IMG/VR virus record: IMGVR_UViG_3300042485_000830
Span: 1 to 48,500 of that record
DNA length: 48,500 nucleotides
Source of the DNA: a virus
Reading direction: 5' to 3' (one strand)
Both the position numbers and the translations under genes were made by a program. A model generated the notes under the pieces. It was not told the origin of the DNA. It made no database searches and saw only the letters and a program-made list of their open reading frames with translations. Shown in pieces: positions 20,371 through 28,445 of this stretch; the first letter of the stretch is position 1, and every line of letters starts with the position of its first letter.

Positions 20371-21273
20371 ATGGCTATTTCACGTTCGCAACTAGTACGA
20401 GAGCTTGAGCCCGGTCTTAACGCTCTGTTTGGCTTGGAGTATTCCAATTACGAGAACGAGCACGCAGAAATCTACGACGTAGAGACTTCTGACCGCGCGT
20501 TTGAAGAAGAGGTAATGCTCTCTGGCTTTGGTAATGCTCCTGTGAAGTCTGAAGGCGCTGGTGTTGCTTATGACAACGCGCAAGAAGTCTATGCAGCTCG
20601 TTACACCCACGAAACCATTGCGCTGGCATTCGCGCTGACGGAAGAAGCCGTTGAGGACAACCTCTACGATCGTCTGTCTGCTCGTTATACCCGCTCTTTG
20701 GCCCGTTCTATGGCTCAAACCAAGCAGATCAAGGCTGCTGCCGTTCTAAACGGTGCGTTTACTACCTCAATCGGTGGTGACGGCAAGCCCCTCTGTGCAA
20801 CGGATCACCCCACCCTAACCGGTGCAGATCTCAAAAACGAATTGACAACACCTGCCGATTTGTCTGAGACCTCACTGGAGCAGGCTTTGATCGACATCGC
20901 AGCGTTCACAGATGAGCGCGGCCTGAAGATCGCGATCCAAGGTTTGAAACTGATTATCCCTAAGGAACTCCAGTTCACGGCTGACCGTATCATGAAGTCC
21001 ACGCTCCGCGTTGGTACTGCTGATAACGACATCAATGCCATCAAGAACATGGGCATGATCCCCCAGGGTTACACAGTTAACCACTTCCTGACCGATCCGG
21101 ACGCCTGGTTTATCAAAACCGACGCCCCTAACGGCATGAAGATGTTCCAGCGTGTAGCGATCAAAACTGGTTTTGAAGGCGACTTCGACACTGGTAACGT
21201 TCGTTACAAGGCCCGTGAGCGTTATTCGTTCGGATTCTCGGATCCGCGCGGTATCTTCGGTTCACCGGGTTGA
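20371..21273 (+). CDS. major capsid protein (Mu gpT-like, HK97 fold)
   Basis: 300 residues. Matches the gpT-like major head proteins: LVRELEPGLNALFGLEY near the start, a region AALTEEAV-like (LAFALTEEAVEDNLYDR), CATDHPTLTG, LIIPKELQFTADRIMKS and the end ARERYSFGFSDPRGIFG. An HK97-type fold forming the icosahedral shell is expected. A strong terminator follows, so this gene ends the first head operon. Confidence 0.85.
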   Translation: MAISRSQLVRELEPGLNALFGLEYSNYENEHAEIYDVETSDRAFEEEVMLSGFGNAPVKSEGAGVAYDNAQEVYAARYTHETIALAFALTEEAVEDNLYDRLSARYTRSLARSMAQTKQIKAAAVLNGAFTTSIGGDGKPLCATDHPTLTGADLKNELTTPADLSETSLEQALIDIAAFTDERGLKIAIQGLKLIIPKELQFTADRIMKSTLRVGTADNDINAIKNMGMIPQGYTVNHFLTDPDAWFIKTDAPNGMKMFQRVAIKTGFEGDFDTGNVRYKARERYSFGFSDPRGIFGSPG

Positions 21274-21288
21274 TGTTGTAATAAAAGA

Positions 21289-21312
21289 GGGGGGTTGCAA
21301 AACCCCCCTTTT
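21289..21312 (+). terminator. strong terminator after the major capsid gene
   Basis: GGGGGGTT-GCAA-AACCCCCC (21289-21308) followed by TTTTG. A perfect 8-bp stem, the only strong terminator in the structural region. Confidence 0.9.
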
Positions 21313-21340
21313 GCTGTATTCTTATAGGACTAGGATTTTG

Positions 21341-21383
21341 CTCGTATCTACTGACCTAGCAGACTTAGTAGAGAAGATACGAG
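21341..21383 (+). promoter_or_regulatory. long 5'-UTR hairpin before gene 21408
   Basis: CTCGTATCT (21341-21349) pairs with AGATACGAG (21375-21383), with further pairing ACT/AGT inside. It sits just after the capsid terminator and before the ribosome-binding site GAGGAC. No convincing promoter is visible between them (only TATAGG near 21323). Confidence 0.5.
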
Positions 21384-21407
21384 AATGTGCTACTACACGA
21401 GGACAAA

Positions 21408-21863
21408 ATGGCAACGACTACCTTTTCCGGCCCAGTTAGGGCTGGCACAATCAAAGACACAACCGGCACGACGGTTGGCACCGATGTAGCAAACGTAGGT
21501 TATGTTCTGATGGCTCAATCCGCTGTGATTGACATCATCGGCGCAACTTCAAATAACCAGGTTGTAGCAACGGTCCCTGCAAATTCACAGATTGTTGACG
21601 TTATCCTGAACGTCACGGTCGTCAACAACGACACCGGTACAGCCGCTGTTGTGGTTGGAACCTCTGCTGATGCTGACGCATTCATCCCCAGCACTAGCGT
21701 TAAGTCACTAGGAACCACTCGTGGAACTTTGGACACAGAAGCCACGAACGTTGGAACAATTGACCTGCAAGTTTTGGTTGACTTTGCTGCCCAAAACGGA
21801 AACGGTACAACTGGTGCGGCGACGGTGACTGTTCTTTATATCCAGAACAACAACCTCTCCTAA
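21408..21863 (+). CDS. β-rich structural protein (151 aa)
   Basis: 151 residues from the ATG at 21408 (ACGAGGAC upstream). Ala/Thr/Val-rich, no charged helices, β-sandwich-like (VVNNDTGTAAVVVGTSADAD). Typical of small virion surface or neck proteins after a capsid gene. A specific role cannot be assigned. Confidence 0.6.
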   Translation: MATTTFSGPVRAGTIKDTTGTTVGTDVANVGYVLMAQSAVIDIIGATSNNQVVATVPANSQIVDVILNVTVVNNDTGTAAVVVGTSADADAFIPSTSVKSLGTTRGTLDTEATNVGTIDLQVLVDFAAQNGNGTTGAATVTVLYIQNNNLS

Positions 21864-21876
21864 CTAGGAGGCTCTA

Positions 21877-22179
21877 ATGAGCTATAGCAATCTACTTGCG
21901 GTTACAAAGGCCGCAGATGATGACGCAATTGCTGGGCGCACTCGTGTAGCGGCTATTTACTACACTTGCGGCAGCACAGCATCGTCTTTTCAGCTAAAAA
22001 ATGGGGCTACAACCGCTGCAACGACGCTTGTAGATATTAAAACTCCCGCCGCCGCTGGCGCATACGACATTATTTTCCCTGATATGGGGGTTTTGTTTGA
22101 TGAGGGAGTTTTTATTGAGTTTGCAGATGCAAACGTAACTAGCGTCACGTTGTTCTTCTACGGTGGAGCTGCTGCGTAA
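21877..22179 (+). CDS. β-rich structural protein (100 aa)
   Basis: 100 residues, Ala/Thr-rich and β-rich (RVAAIYYTCGSTASSFQL). It looks like a single small jelly-roll or β-sandwich, as in small head or tail-associated proteins. AGGAGG before the start; TAATGG overlap with the next gene. Confidence 0.55.
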   Translation: MSYSNLLAVTKAADDDAIAGRTRVAAIYYTCGSTASSFQLKNGATTAATTLVDIKTPAAAGAYDIIFPDMGVLFDEGVFIEFADANVTSVTLFFYGGAAA

Positions 22180-22463
22180 TGGCCTCCAAGGGTATGGGCA
22201 TCAAGACTTCTGTAAAGTCGGGCAATTTTCGCCCGACTAAACAGGGCGCGGGCATGACTAAAAAAGGCGTTGCAGCGTATCGCAAGGCCAACCCTGGAAG
22301 CAAACTACAAACGGCTGTAACTGAAGATAACCCCACCGGTAAACGAGCAACACGACGCAAGTCGTATTGTGCTCGTTCTGCTGGCCAAATGAAGAAATTT
22401 CCAGAGGCGGCAAAAGATCCAAACAGCCGTATTCGCCAAGCCAGAAAACGATGGAAGTGCTGA
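22179..22463 (+). CDS. small basic protein, DUF6321-like
   Basis: 94 residues. GAGMTKKGVAAYRKANPGSK (about 23-42) and ATRRKSYCARSAGQMKKF (about 57-74) with the end ARKRWKC match the DUF6321 proteins common in aquatic phages. Basic, two conserved cysteines. Function unknown; a nucleic-acid-binding virion component is a fair guess. Confidence 0.7.
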   Translation: MASKGMGIKTSVKSGNFRPTKQGAGMTKKGVAAYRKANPGSKLQTAVTEDNPTGKRATRRKSYCARSAGQMKKFPEAAKDPNSRIRQARKRWKC

Positions 22464-22464
22464 C

Positions 22465-22695
22465 ATGAGCGTGGAACGGGAACTAGCCACTCATTCTGTT
22501 GAGATTCGTCATATCCAAGACGATATGGATAAGATGATGGCCGATATGAGTGATATCAAAAAATCTTTGGAAGCAATTAATGTAACCTTGTCAGAAGCGA
22601 AAGGCGGCTGGAAAACCCTGATGTGGGTGGCCGGAGCGTCAAGTGCGGTGACAAGTTTTTTTATAGGTTTGTACGCTTTTTTTCAAGGAAGGTAG
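22465..22695 (+). CDS. membrane protein with XhlA/holin-like layout
   Basis: 76 residues. Amphipathic helix with EIRHIQDDMDKMMADMSDIK, then AKGGWKTLMWVAGASSAVTS and a C-terminal hydrophobic span (about 50-72). This is the layout of small XhlA-like phage membrane proteins. A second holin candidate exists at 35676; which one triggers lysis is unknown. Confidence 0.55.
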   Translation: MSVERELATHSVEIRHIQDDMDKMMADMSDIKKSLEAINVTLSEAKGGWKTLMWVAGASSAVTSFFIGLYAFFQGR

Positions 22696-22699
22696 CGCC

Positions 22700-22855
22700 A
22701 TGCCAGCAAAACCCGGTCTTTATGCCAATATCAACGCTAAGAGAAAACGTATCGCTTTGGGTTCTGGTGAAAAGATGCGTAAGCCAGGAACTAAAGGCGC
22801 TCCTACTGCAAAAGCTTTTAGGCAATCTGCCAAAACGGCAAAGAAAGGGAAGTAA
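22700..22855 (+). CDS. 51-aa small basic phage protein
   Basis: Begins MPAKPGLYANINAKRKRIAL and ends with SAKTAKKGK. The Lys/Gly-rich sequence with the block GSGEKMRKPGTKGAPT is of a type recurring in aquatic podoviruses. The ATG at 22700 follows AAGGAAGG at a suitable distance. Unknown role; neighbours on both sides are small basic proteins. Confidence 0.65.
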   Translation: MPAKPGLYANINAKRKRIALGSGEKMRKPGTKGAPTAKAFRQSAKTAKKGK

Positions 22856-22857
22856 CT

Positions 22858-23160
22858 ATGAAAGGCGCAATAAAGAAACTTATGGAGCAGGGTCTTATTA
22901 AAGAGGTAGAAGAGAATAAAAAATCATCTGTTACCTCTCCGGGTCGTAAAGACAACATGTCGGGTATGGCTATTGAAGCTAAGAAAGGCGGAATGATGAG
23001 CAAAATGAAGATGGTCAAAAAAGGCGGCAAAAAGGTTCCTGCATTTGCTGCAGATGGAGTAGGAAAAATGAAAAAGGGCGGAATGTCTGATAAAGCAGGC
23101 CGCGCCATGAAAAAAACTTCGGCTGATGCAAAAGGCCGTGCAATGAAAAAGGGGAAATAA
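22858..23160 (+). CDS. lysine/glycine/methionine-rich protein with KKGGM repeats
   Basis: 100 residues with repeated KKGG(M/K) units (KKGGMMSKMK, KKGGKKVP, KKGGMSDK) and a final KGRAMKKGK. Low-complexity and very basic. It shares the lysine/glycine signature with the next gene and with the A-x-GG motif of larger virion proteins. No enzyme motif. Confidence 0.6.
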   Translation: MKGAIKKLMEQGLIKEVEENKKSSVTSPGRKDNMSGMAIEAKKGGMMSKMKMVKKGGKKVPAFAADGVGKMKKGGMSDKAGRAMKKTSADAKGRAMKKGK

Positions 23161-23162
23161 TC

Positions 23163-23369
23163 ATGGCTGGAAAAGGAATGGGCATTGCAACGAAGGGCGG
23201 CGGATGCGTTGAGTCGGGCCCCAAGAACAAAATGATTTCTTCCCCCAGTAAAAAAAGCGGCCCAGTGCTGATGTCTAAGGGCGGCGCCATAAATCAGCAT
23301 AAGCGCATGGCAATGGGCATGATGGGTGGTGGAATGGCCAAGGGCTACAATAAGGGCGGCTGTGCTTAA
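23163..23369 (+). CDS. glycine/methionine/lysine-rich small protein
   Basis: 68 residues: TKGGGC, SKGGAIN, MMGGGMAKG and a final NKGGCA. Low-complexity, partner of the previous gene, with a TAATGG overlap into the adaptor gene. Possibly a minor virion or DNA-associated component. Confidence 0.55.
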   Translation: MAGKGMGIATKGGGCVESGPKNKMISSPSKKSGPVLMSKGGAINQHKRMAMGMMGGGMAKGYNKGGCA

Positions 23370-24040
23370 TGGCAACTTCTGGTACCACAACATTTGATCT
23401 ACCGATCGATGAACTGATCGAAGAAGCGTACGAGCGCTGTGGGATGGAGATGACCACTGGTCATCACCTGAAGACCGCTCGTCGATCGCTCAATCTTATG
23501 TTTTTGGATTGGGCAAATAGAGGATTAAATTTGTGGACCATCGAAGAAGTAGCAGTTACTTTAACTGGAACTACTTCTATTAACTTGCCAACGGACACGG
23601 TCCAAGTATTGACTGCTGTAATTCGTGACTTTTCTCAAAGTCCAGTTGTCGATATCACAATTGATCCGATAACTCGAGCAGAATACTTAGACATCCCCGA
23701 CAAAAGCACGCAAGCCAGACCTGCTCAATACTATGTGGAACGCACAAATACTCCAAAAGTATTCTTCTACCCAACGCCAGGAGGCGGTGGTGGCCCATAT
23801 CAGTTTAGGTATTACAGAATTCGGCGTATTCAAGATGCTGGCGATTACACCAATACATCGGATGTAAACTTTAGATTTTTGCCCTGCTTAGCAGCGGGCC
23901 TTGCCTATTATCTTTCCCTTAAATTTAAGTCTGAAAGAACAGCAGGATTAAAGCAGATTTACGAAGAAGAGTGGGCTCGCGCGGCTGCAGAGGATCGTGA
24001 AACGGCTAGGATAAGCTTCGTTCCTCAACTGGGGGTATGA
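23369..24040 (+). CDS. head-tail adaptor protein
   Basis: 223 residues. LPIDELIEEAYERCGME (about 11-27) and HHLKTARRSLNLMFLDWANRG, then a β-sandwich domain (VAVTLTGTTSINLP; ARPAQYYVERTNTPKVFFYP) and a helical end. This is the podovirus neck/adaptor type that connects portal and tail (like P22 gp4 or T7 gp11). Coupled to both neighbours. Confidence 0.65.
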   Translation: MATSGTTTFDLPIDELIEEAYERCGMEMTTGHHLKTARRSLNLMFLDWANRGLNLWTIEEVAVTLTGTTSINLPTDTVQVLTAVIRDFSQSPVVDITIDPITRAEYLDIPDKSTQARPAQYYVERTNTPKVFFYPTPGGGGGPYQFRYYRIRRIQDAGDYTNTSDVNFRFLPCLAAGLAYYLSLKFKSERTAGLKQIYEEEWARAAAEDRETARISFVPQLGV

Positions 24041-24041
24041 T

Positions 24042-24515
24042 GTGGCATACGCAACCGGAAAATTCTCGTACGGGCTTTGCGATTACTGCGGGCAGCGTTA
24101 CGAATATAACGTTTTACGCAAAAACTGGCGTGGATACAAAGTCTGCCCAGAAGACTACGAGCCAAAAGAACCCCAGCTTGAGCCCCTTAAGTTTAACGGT
24201 GACGCCGTTGCTCTTTATGAGCCTCGCCCAGATCGGGTTGAACCGGTTACTGTTTACGTTGGTTCTCCTGGTGATTCTGCCTTTCAAAGTATTGGAACGG
24301 CTGATGGCGGAACAAATATGCAGCCCTACCCAGAACAGGGAGACGTTTTGGGAGTTGGAAACATCGGAGACGTTTTGGTCGTCACTTCGTCTTCTACCGC
24401 TCTTTCAGGGGTCGGAGCAACAGGCTACGTCAATGATGCTCAAGCCTCTGGCAACTCGGTGATTGTAAATACTGGTTCCGTTTCTGCCTCAAGCACAATA
24501 GGAAATGTGTCATGA
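24042..24515 (+). CDS. zinc-ribbon structural protein (GTG start)
   Basis: 157 residues starting at GTG 24042 (GGGGG upstream). CDYCGQRYEYNVLRKNWRGY followed by KVCPEDYEPKEPQ shows a zinc-ribbon with a C-x2-C and further Cys/Asp. The second half is a β-rich, Ser/Thr/Gly-rich domain. A familiar companion of adaptor genes in aquatic podoviruses; probably a tail or neck protein. ATGA overlap with the next gene. Confidence 0.6.
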   Translation: MAYATGKFSYGLCDYCGQRYEYNVLRKNWRGYKVCPEDYEPKEPQLEPLKFNGDAVALYEPRPDRVEPVTVYVGSPGDSAFQSIGTADGGTNMQPYPEQGDVLGVGNIGDVLVVTSSSTALSGVGATGYVNDAQASGNSVIVNTGSVSASSTIGNVS

Positions 24516-25171
24516 CCTATGATGAATTAGTAACCAACATACGCAATTACACCGAGGTGGATGCTAACGTATTCACCAATGCCGTGATAAATACGTTTAT
24601 TTTAATGACGGAGAACAGGATTCTTCGGGATATTGATTTGGACGTGTTCAAGTTAGAAGTCACTGGCAACCTGACTGCGAACAATAAATTTCTGACCGCT
24701 CCAAACGATATTTTGACCCATCGTTACATGATGCTGACCTCTGCTGGTGGAGATCAAATTTTCCTAGAGTTCAGGGACACTTCTTTCATGAAAGAATATT
24801 GGTCCGATGGAACAGTGACAGGTGTCCCCAAATATTATTCGGTATGGGATCAAAATACATTCTACGTGGCCCCTACACCGAGCGCTTCTTTTGCTGTAGA
24901 GCTTGGCTATATTTATAAACCGGCTCAGTTATCCTCTACAAACACAACAACCTGGGTAAGTATTAACGCTCCAGAGGCACTACTTTATGGCTGCTTGGTC
25001 CAAGCTTACAGCTACACCAAGGGTCCTCCTGATATGATTGCTTACTTTAATAATTCGTACAAAGAAGCAATTCAAGGTCTTGGAATCGAGCAACAAGGCC
25101 GTCGTCGTCGTGACGAATACCGTGATGGTATGGCTCGCATATATGTGAAATCAGAAAGTCCAGGTCCATGA
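24512..25171 (+). CDS. tail-tube/neck adaptor protein
   Basis: 219 residues: MTYDELVTNIRNYTEVDANV start, then helices (NTFILMTENRILRDIDLDVF) and β-strands (YYSVWDQNTFYVAPTPSASF), ending in a helical, basic part (GRRRRDEYRDGMARI). Pattern of gp4/gp6-like neck adaptors. Second adaptor of the neck pair. Confidence 0.6.
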   Translation: MTYDELVTNIRNYTEVDANVFTNAVINTFILMTENRILRDIDLDVFKLEVTGNLTANNKFLTAPNDILTHRYMMLTSAGGDQIFLEFRDTSFMKEYWSDGTVTGVPKYYSVWDQNTFYVAPTPSASFAVELGYIYKPAQLSSTNTTTWVSINAPEALLYGCLVQAYSYTKGPPDMIAYFNNSYKEAIQGLGIEQQGRRRRDEYRDGMARIYVKSESPGP

Positions 25172-25872
25172 CCAATGTTCCAAGTCTTGAAGGAAAACGT
25201 ATTGCAATAGTGGCGATGGGAAAGAGCCACGGCCAATTTATCTTGGCCAAAACCCATTCAATCCATTTTGACGAAGTCTGGGCAATTAACTCCATGTCTG
25301 GAGTGATATTCCACGACCGAGTTTTTATGATGGATCCGGCAAGTCGCTTTTTAGACAGCGACGATTCGGGGACCCAAACGGGGATTATGGCCAGAGTGCT
25401 CAAAGAGCACAAAGGGCCAATCTATACCTGTGAGCTCGATGAGCGCTGTCCAGGGCTAGTGGAGTTTCCTTTGGAAGAGGTCATGAATGCCTGTCAAACA
25501 GGATACTTCAATAACACGGTAGCGTACGCCATAGGTTTTGCGATCGCAGCAAAAGTGGCAGAAATCCACCTTTACGGCATCGATTTTTCGTATAAAGGAT
25601 ATGTCCATTTTGCCGAGGCAGGGCGGGCGAATTGTGAGTTCTTGCTGTCCATAGCCATTTCTCGTGGCATCAAGGTGGGGATTGCCCAGGATTCTTCGCT
25701 TTTGGATACCAATGAGCCGGTACAAAGCAAGCTTTATGGATACCATCGGCTGGCTGAGCCCCTTGTAGTAGGGCTTGAAGGGGGTCGTTTTGTGGCTAAA
25801 AAGTACTCGGAAGTCAAGGATTCCTTGCCTACCAATGACCCAATGTTGCCACCAGAAGCCCTGAGGACTTGA
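25168..25872 (+). CDS. Rossmann-like (DUF115-type) protein
   Basis: 234 residues: EGKRIAIVAMGKSHG (8-22) is a Rossmann-type phosphate loop, DEVWAIN and FHDRVFMMDP follow, then EIHLYGIDFSYKGY (131-144), the cluster SSLLDT and KLYGYHRL. Similar to DUF115/MptE-like phage proteins. It might modify a glycan or nucleotide, but its place among neck and tail genes is unexplained. ATGA overlap with the previous gene. Confidence 0.55.
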   Translation: MTNVPSLEGKRIAIVAMGKSHGQFILAKTHSIHFDEVWAINSMSGVIFHDRVFMMDPASRFLDSDDSGTQTGIMARVLKEHKGPIYTCELDERCPGLVEFPLEEVMNACQTGYFNNTVAYAIGFAIAAKVAEIHLYGIDFSYKGYVHFAEAGRANCEFLLSIAISRGIKVGIAQDSSLLDTNEPVQSKLYGYHRLAEPLVVGLEGGRFVAKKYSEVKDSLPTNDPMLPPEALRT

Positions 25873-25873
25873 T

Positions 25874-26161
25874 ATGTTTCAATTACATTCGGGAAAGATG
25901 GCCGATCCAATCGTCAAAACCAGTGACTTTGGCGGCCTTTCGTGCGAAGATCTAGCAGAACTCTGCGCAGATAAAATTATTAGTGTGGCTGATAACGCTC
26001 CTCCGGCCATTCGTGAGCAGGCTAAGTTCTTTCGGGAGCGCGTTCAAAGAGCAGTCTTTGAATATCTCAAACAAGCCAAGCGGGCCGAAAGGGCCACTTG
26101 CATCCAAATTTGTGTTCAGGGCGGGGAACAAGACGCCGCCAATTTACTAAGGAGAGTCTAA
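25874..26161 (+). CDS. small helical hypothetical protein (95 aa)
   Basis: 95 residues, helical: FGGLSCEDLAELCADKIISV and AIREQAKFFRERVQRAVFEY. GAGGAC before the start. Between the Rossmann-like gene and tail genes. No family recognised. Confidence 0.55.
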   Translation: MFQLHSGKMADPIVKTSDFGGLSCEDLAELCADKIISVADNAPPAIREQAKFFRERVQRAVFEYLKQAKRAERATCIQICVQGGEQDAANLLRRV

Positions 26162-26599
26162 ATGGCTTTTACCACAACCGTAATGCCCACCTCTTTTAAG
26201 GTCGAAATCCTTAAGGGTGTGCATAACTTTTCAACCGGCTCTGGCCAAACCTTTAAACTGGCCTTGTATGACAACAATGCCTCGTTTACGGCTGCCACAA
26301 CCGCCTATACAACGACCAATGAAGTATCCGCTTCAGGCTCGTACACGGCTGGCGGTGGTACTTTGACCAAGGTAACACCAACGTCAAGCGGCACAACGGC
26401 CTTAACGGACTTTGCTGACTTGTCATTTACAACGGCAACAATTACCGCTTATGGCGCCATGATTTATAACGACACGGCTACGGGTAATCCCGCAGTGGCG
26501 ATTTTAAACTTTGGTGGTGCTAAGACCTCAACTGCGGGCACATTTACGATTGTGTTTCCTGCAGCCACGGCAACTGGCGCGATAATTCGCATTGCCTAA
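26162..26599 (+). CDS. β-rich tail/virion protein (145 aa)
   Basis: 145 residues of Thr/Ala/Gly-rich β-structure starting MAFTTTVMPTSFKVEILKGV, with KLALYDNNASFTAATTAYTT, a pattern I recognise from aquatic-phage tail loci. A small structural protein. AAGGAGAG before the start. Confidence 0.6.
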   Translation: MAFTTTVMPTSFKVEILKGVHNFSTGSGQTFKLALYDNNASFTAATTAYTTTNEVSASGSYTAGGGTLTKVTPTSSGTTALTDFADLSFTTATITAYGAMIYNDTATGNPAVAILNFGGAKTSTAGTFTIVFPAATATGAIIRIA

Positions 26600-26609
26600 G
26601 GATGACTAG

Positions 26610-27764
26610 GTGGCGACCTACTCCGGTTGGGGTGGTGGCCCATGGGGCGAAACTCCTTGGGGTCAAGATGTCACTTATGTCTACCTAGAAGGGTGGGGGT
26701 ATGGTGCCTGGGGTCAAACTCCGTGGGGTGAAGGAAGCGCTGGTGTCGAAGGCACCGGCGCTATTGGCACTGTCACGGTCCAAACCCAGCAAAACGCCCT
26801 TGTCAACGTCACTGGAGTACAGGCAACTGGCCAAATTGGTCAAGCTACCGTCTTCACAAATGTGGATGTCCTGGTTACCGGGGTATCCGCAACAGGATTT
26901 ATTGGGCAAGCCCAAGTTACCGGAACTGCAGTCGTACCCGTTAACGGGGTGGCAGGAACTGGAGCGGTTGGCAACGTCACCGTCTCGGCAGCCGTGGATG
27001 TCCTTGTTACTGGAGTCTCGGCGACAGGATTCATTGGTCAAACTGCCGTCACCGGCAGCGCTGTTGTGCCCGTCACCGGGGTCCAGGGTGTCGGTATCGT
27101 TGGAACAGTCACCGCCACTGGATCGGCCCTTATCACCGTCACGGGAGTCGCAGGTAGCGGTGCTATTGGGACCGTTACCACCAGCGCAGGGGCAAACGTC
27201 GCCGTTACCGGGGTCCAAGCCACAGGATTCATTGGACAAACAGCCCAAACCGGTACCGCAACCGTCCCAGTCACCGGGGTGGCGGCCAGTGGTGCCATCG
27301 GTAATGTTGCCGTTACAACAGCAACCGTTGTTCAACTTACCGGGGTACAAGCCACTGGGTCTATTGGCCAAAGCACGATCACAGGCTCTGCAGTTGTCCC
27401 AATTACTGGCGTTCAAGGCGTTGGCCAAATTGGCAACGTTTCGGTGGTCCAAGATTCTACGGTCAATGTCACAGGCGTTTCAGCAACGGGGTTTATTGGG
27501 CAGGCCTATGCCAGCATCCCGATTACAGTCCCAGTCACCGGGGTTCAAGGCACTGGAGCAGTCGGTACTGTCACTGTTCAATCAGCCGCTATCGTCAACG
27601 TCACGGGAGTTCAGGGCATTGGCGCAGTCGGTCGAGTCACTATTTGGACGACAGTTAATGACAATCAGACTCCAAACTGGCAAAATGTCAACGATTCCCA
27701 AGCTGGTGGTTGGGTGATCGTTAATGATTCACAATCCACAACATGGACTCAAATAGCAGCTTAA
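26610..27764 (+). CDS. fibre-like protein with 22-residue tandem repeats
   Basis: 384 residues from a GTG start. N-terminus WGGGPWGETPWGQD and GWGYGAWGQTPWGEG, then about 13 repeats of 22 residues (VPVTGVQGVGIVGTVT..., consensus V-x-V-T-G-V-x-[AG]-x-G-x-[IV]-G). The C-terminus has three NDSQ-like repeats (TVNDNQTPNWQ; VNDSQAGGW). The DNA shows a 66-bp period. Probably forms a β-solenoid fibre shaft. Fragment frames on both strands here are repeat shadows. Confidence 0.65.
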   Translation: MATYSGWGGGPWGETPWGQDVTYVYLEGWGYGAWGQTPWGEGSAGVEGTGAIGTVTVQTQQNALVNVTGVQATGQIGQATVFTNVDVLVTGVSATGFIGQAQVTGTAVVPVNGVAGTGAVGNVTVSAAVDVLVTGVSATGFIGQTAVTGSAVVPVTGVQGVGIVGTVTATGSALITVTGVAGSGAIGTVTTSAGANVAVTGVQATGFIGQTAQTGTATVPVTGVAASGAIGNVAVTTATVVQLTGVQATGSIGQSTITGSAVVPITGVQGVGQIGNVSVVQDSTVNVTGVSATGFIGQAYASIPITVPVTGVQGTGAVGTVTVQSAAIVNVTGVQGIGAVGRVTIWTTVNDNQTPNWQNVNDSQAGGWVIVNDSQSTTWTQIAA

Positions 27765-27774
27765 AGGAACCAAC

Positions 27775-28431
27775 ATGACGATTAACTACACCTCCCTTCT
27801 TGGCCTTGCCCAGCCAGTTACGGGTACTGAATCAGGCACCTGGGGCACGGTCGTCAATGACGAGATCACGGCCCTTGTAGAACAAGCGGTTGCCGGAGGA
27901 ACGTCTATTGATGTGACTGCTGGTAACGTGACTTTGACGGACACTGACGGAGCATCGAACCAGGCTCGAAACGCTATTTTGCTTATTACAGGGACTCCTG
28001 GAACAAGCCGAAATGTTATAGCGCCATCCAGCAGCAAAGTCTATGTAGTCGTTAACGGATCAGATGCTGCCATCGTATTGAAGGGTTCAGCTACGACAGG
28101 GATTACAATCCCCACAGGAACCAAGACGATTGCATTTTGGGACGGCTCAGACTTTGTGTCTTTGAGCTCCTCAGTCTTTTCTATTTTTGGAACGTCTGCA
28201 GCGGGTGGTGCGGCCAGGTTTTACGAAGACACGGATAACGGAACTAACTACACTGGCTTGCAGGCAGCGGCCTCTATTGCATCAAACGTGACGTTTACTC
28301 TTCCAAATGCAGACGGTACAAGTGGGCAGGTTCTTCAAACTAACGGTTCCGGTGTGTTGTCGTTTACGACTCCGTCTGCTGGTGTAACGACAGGTAAGGC
28401 CGTCGTTATTGCGATGATTTTTGGGTTTTGA
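27775..28431 (+). CDS. tail-fibre protein (218 aa)
   Basis: 218 residues: LGLAQPVTGTESGTWGTVVN (about 9-28) is the recurring start of fibre proteins in aquatic phages. A β-rich body follows, then TLPNADGTSGQVLQTNGSG near the end, and a hydrophobic tail GKAVVIAMIFGF. Probably a host-recognition or fibre-base protein. AAGGAA before the start. Confidence 0.65.
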   Translation: MTINYTSLLGLAQPVTGTESGTWGTVVNDEITALVEQAVAGGTSIDVTAGNVTLTDTDGASNQARNAILLITGTPGTSRNVIAPSSSKVYVVVNGSDAAIVLKGSATTGITIPTGTKTIAFWDGSDFVSLSSSVFSIFGTSAAGGAARFYEDTDNGTNYTGLQAAASIASNVTFTLPNADGTSGQVLQTNGSGVLSFTTPSAGVTTGKAVVIAMIFGF

Positions 28432-28445
28432 TTTTTGGATTCTAA

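Noticed and set aside
24037-24462. A 141-residue + frame overlapping the zinc-ribbon gene
   Set aside because: The competing frame from GTG 24042 has a zinc ribbon and a proper overlap with the next gene.
26685-27717. Long frames of 255 (minus) and 338 (plus) residues in the fibre-repeat gene
   Set aside because: Shadow frames kept open by the 66-bp repeat; the real frame gives clean 22-residue repeats.
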